Assembly (NCBI GenBank): GCA_012295275.1
Contig: CM022674.1
Coordinates: 1,163,111 to 1,180,676 of the forward strand
Direction of reading: 5' to 3'
DNA length: 17,566 nucleotides
Origin: Chrysomallon squamiferum
Lineage: Eukaryota > Mollusca > Gastropoda > Neomphalida > Peltospiridae
Below, one piece after another: positions 15,125-17,566 of this stretch. Position 1 is the first letter of the stretch. Each line of letters begins with the position of its first letter. The notes under the pieces were generated by a model. It was not told where the DNA came from, did not search any database, and saw only the letters and a program-made list of their open reading frames with translations. The position numbers and the translations under genes are program-made.

Positions 15125-17566
15125 GTAAGTTTCGTTTGGCGGGAATAAGACAGTAAATTAAATTAAATTAAATTAAAGCGATCGTATTAGGAATATAAAT
15201 AACTGTTACAGTTATGTATCATCTGTAATGTTTTGACGTTCACTGGAGTGGAACGGTTAATGTTTTAAATATCATGTCATTGTGATTCGGGAGACATTAT
15301 TCGTGACGTCATAAATCAGAATGAGTTAAAAGGGTTTTTCTAACATCAGCATAAATATTTATTTATATTTAATTTTACATAAATTTAGGTATACTTATTA
15401 CTTAACCTAATTTATTCTTAACATAAATTCCTAGAGGAATAATTAAATGATGTTATTGTTACAGTATTTCACGTGCATGTTTTTTTTTTTGTTTTTTTTT
15501 TTCAATTGGCAGTACTTTAGGGGCGGGTATTTACGTAGTCGCTGGACAGGTAGCGAAACAGACCGCGGGTCCGTCCGTCGTTCTGTCTTTCTTCATCGCA
15601 GCAGTCGCATCCATTTTAGCAGGTGATTAAACGTTTCTCTTTTCTTCTTTCACTTCGTGAACCCTGAACTGCGTTAAAAACACGACAAGACATGGTTTTT
15701 AAAGATAAAAATTAAAATAAAAATAATTAAAAAATTAAAAAAAGAAACAGTCGTTAAAATTTGATAATTTAGTAGTGAACTATCAGAAATAAATTCTCGA
15801 TTATTTCAGTTCATACAAATAATTTTATTATAAAATGAAAATTTTGAATTTGTTTTTGTTTCAGATTGATTGAATTTTGAAAGTAATGTTGTTGTTTTTT
15901 TCTTTTCTTTTCTCTGAGCATTGATTAATACGAGTTACTATTGTTGTATTTCTTTTTTAAAAATAAATTATAATTAATTATAGTTTTGTTTCTTTATCTC
16001 GTAAATTATATATTATAAGTTTAATTAATTAATTTATTTGTTTGTCTCATTATTGTTGTTTTCACCACAGTTATTATTACAACTATTACTATAACTATTA
16101 CTATAATTATTTCTGTTATTATTATTATCGATACTATTGCTATCTATTCATTCGTTTATTTATTTATTTACATTTTTTTTGGTTTTTGTTTGTTTATGTG
16201 TTTGTTTGTTTACTTTTGTTTTAACCGTTGCTGGAATATATTTCTTGTGCCTAAAATAACGCGCGTGCATGTGTTTTTGCGCATGCGTTTCTAGTGTATG
16301 TTGTATTTTGTTGACTGGAATGATTACAAAGAAATCTATTCTTCTTGAATTACACAAACACACATTGCAATGATTGAGTCTTTATCGTTTTTACTATTTT
16401 ATATAACCGACCATCAATGTACTTTTATACATAATTTATTAGATACATGCATAGACTATTTCCATTAGTAATACAGTGTCTGTAAAATGCCTGATATTCA
16501 AAGGTTAAGGCATGTGCTGTCATGCATATAGAAAGGTAATTTGCTGCTACATTGAAATTTTTGAATATCTTTTGTCATCATTATATCAGAATAACAATAA
16601 TTAACATAGAAATTTCGCTGTCTGATGTGATAATGTAACATTTTGCTATTGCCGAATAAACTGAGAGAGTGAAAAATGAACTTGATAAACAGAGTAAATA
16701 ATGTGTTTTGTTTACACAGGGGTCTGTTATGCAGAGTTCGCGGCTAGGGTACCAAAGGCAGGTTCTGCTTACGTGTACAGTTACGTCACAGTCGGAGAAT
16801 TCATTGCTTTCGTCATCGGCTGGAACCTCATTTTGGAATATGTTATTGGTATCAACACATTTATTGATTAGTTCTTATTAAAGATTAAGTCATCGATAAG
16901 AATTTTTTTTTTTTTTTTTTTTTTTACAATTATGTTTGGTAGGTCTTCTATTATTTTTATCAATTAAAGATTATTTTATCGGTTAAAGATTATGTAATTA
17001 GTTATATGGTAATTAATTTATATTATTTATGAACCTAAGATGAATTCATTTCAAAAGATAATTTGTTTATTGATATTTTATTTATTTATTTATTTTCACT
17101 CTTAATATTCATTCAATCATTCCATCACTTTTTATTTCTTTTCAATATTTTTAGTCATTTTTAATTTTTTTCATTCATTCACTCATTCACTGAATTATTC
17201 TCTTTATTTTTTGTTCATTCATATTCCTCCTTCATTCATTTAATCATTTATTTCTTTTGTCCCTTCTTTTTTTTATTCATTCATTCATTCGTTCATTCAT
17301 CCCTTCTCTCATTAATCTGCATTCATCCCTTCTTTTCATCCTTCACTCATTCATTCTTTCAGGTACGGCCAGTGTGGCAAGGGCATGGAGTGCGTACTTT
17401 GACTCTCTCTTGGACTACAAAATCAAAAACTTTTTCAACTCCACTATGCCGATGCATGTACAGAGTCTTTCTGACTACCCAGATTTCTTTGCGTTTGGAA
17501 TAACTCTTTTGCTGACCGTTATTCTGGCTATAGGTGTGAAAGAATCGACGAGATTCAATAACATCT
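15016..17566 (+). CDS. Cationic amino acid transporter (SLC7/CAT family), N-terminal part, four exons, runs off the window
   Basis: Exons 15016-15124, 15513-15622 (or starting about 15503), 16720-16848 and 17363-17566+ encode about 185 residues of a CAT-type permease of the APC superfamily. In order: a basic N-terminus [29 protein letters not shown] entering membrane segment 1; [15 protein letters not shown], the unwound substrate-site motif; a second membrane segment ending [65 protein letters not shown]; then YPDFFAFG and a hydrophobic segment leading to GVKES. These are the strongest known CAT signatures. Exons 2-4 join in phase; exon 1 to exon 2 does not with the obvious splice sites. The gene continues right of the window. 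It starts head-to-head with ABCF3 (about 3.6 kb between start codons). Member within SLC7A1-4 is not assignable here. Confidence 0.92.
15125..15504. other. Intron 1 of the right CAT gene
   Basis: Contains an ATTAA pentanucleotide run at about 15154-15177 and ends in two long T tracts (15480-15502). No other feature is seen. Confidence 0.7.
15513..15622 (+). CDS. CAT (right copy) exon 2, substrate-site motif
   Basis: Reads [36 protein letters not shown] and a G before donor gtgatt. The only upstream AG near it is at 15511-15512, which would need a phase-2 partner. However the in-frame bases just before it, ATTGGCAGT (15505-15513), spell I-G-S, exactly what the family has before TLGAG. The true exon start may therefore be about 15503. 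Confidence 0.85.
15623..16719. other. Intron 2 of the right CAT gene
   Basis: AT-rich, with ATT/ACT triplet runs at about 16072-16140 and T-rich TTTA/TTTG runs at about 16150-16222. A CpG-bearing patch at 16259-16288 includes TGCGCATGCG. Nothing coding is recognised. Confidence 0.7.
16720..16848 (+). CDS. CAT (right copy) exon 3
   Basis: Acceptor gtttacacag, donor gtatca. Two bases complete glycine, then [40 protein letters not shown] and VI, plus one base. This is the most conserved block of CAT transporters, covering two membrane segments and the loop between them. Confidence 0.95.
16849..17362. repeat. Intron 3 of the right CAT gene: T run and TTCA repeats
   Basis: A run of about 24 T (16902-16925), a TTTA run (about 17079-17095), and then TTCA/CATT units spread from about 17105 to the acceptor at 17362. 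No exon is seen. Confidence 0.88.
17363..17566 (+). CDS. CAT (right copy) exon 4, cut by the window end
   Basis: Acceptor tcattctttcag ends at 17362. Reads [20 protein letters not shown], an extracellular stretch with FFNSTMP (N-S-T is a potential glycosylation site), YPDFFAFG, a hydrophobic segment ending LAI, and [11 protein letters not shown]. The frame is open to the last base. Confidence 0.94.

Noticed and set aside
16360-16378. Amino-acid response element (ATTGCAATGA-like) in the CAT intron
   Set aside because: Does not match the ATF4 core TGATGCAAT closely enough and is far from any candidate start site.

Overview
The window is nuclear DNA from an animal. It has short, well-conserved exons joined by GT-AG introns of consistent phase, strongly AT-rich introns, very dense microsatellites and minisatellites, and a 200-base run of N that looks like an assembly gap. 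The proteins are generic bilaterian. The repeat style (tetranucleotide CTGT/CTAT, GATA-like and TTCA arrays) would suit a mollusc or another lophotrochozoan, but that is inference and the species cannot be fixed from this sequence.

Three partial genes are present. (1) On the + strand, 370-4336, four exons encode the C-terminal part of a cationic amino acid transporter (SLC7/CAT family); both its upstream exons and its final exon(s) are missing. (2) On the - strand, 11385 down to 5316, nine exons encode the first 353 residues of ABCF3 (the animal Gcn20-like ABC-F ATPase), through the first Walker A and the first ABC signature. The remaining half of the protein is not in the window. (3) On the + strand from 15016 to the window end, four exons encode the N-terminal part of a CAT-family transporter. 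The two CAT pieces do not overlap in the protein, so they may be two tandem paralogues or two ends of one gene placed out of order. Each gene piece facing the gap at 4867-5066 stops before it, and the missing parts cannot fit in 200 bases.

Repeats fill most of the remainder: an 18-bp array (34-259), a 17-bp array (481-590), a 1.9-kb array of 24-bp units inside a CAT intron (1361-3280), a 37-45-bp array (5847-6697), and many simple repeats.

The most unusual signal is in ABCF3 around exons 7 and 8. The real splice sites sit at the edge of tandem arrays whose units carry the same splice-site sequence: about 20 extra AG|GT donor-like copies after exon 8, two extra acceptor copies before exon 8 (one in frame), and three extra donor copies after exon 7. 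I found no RNA gene, CRISPR array, viral gene or autonomous transposon. Functionally, CAT proteins import arginine/lysine and the yeast relative of ABCF3 acts in amino-acid-starvation signalling; the proximity is noted but may be chance.
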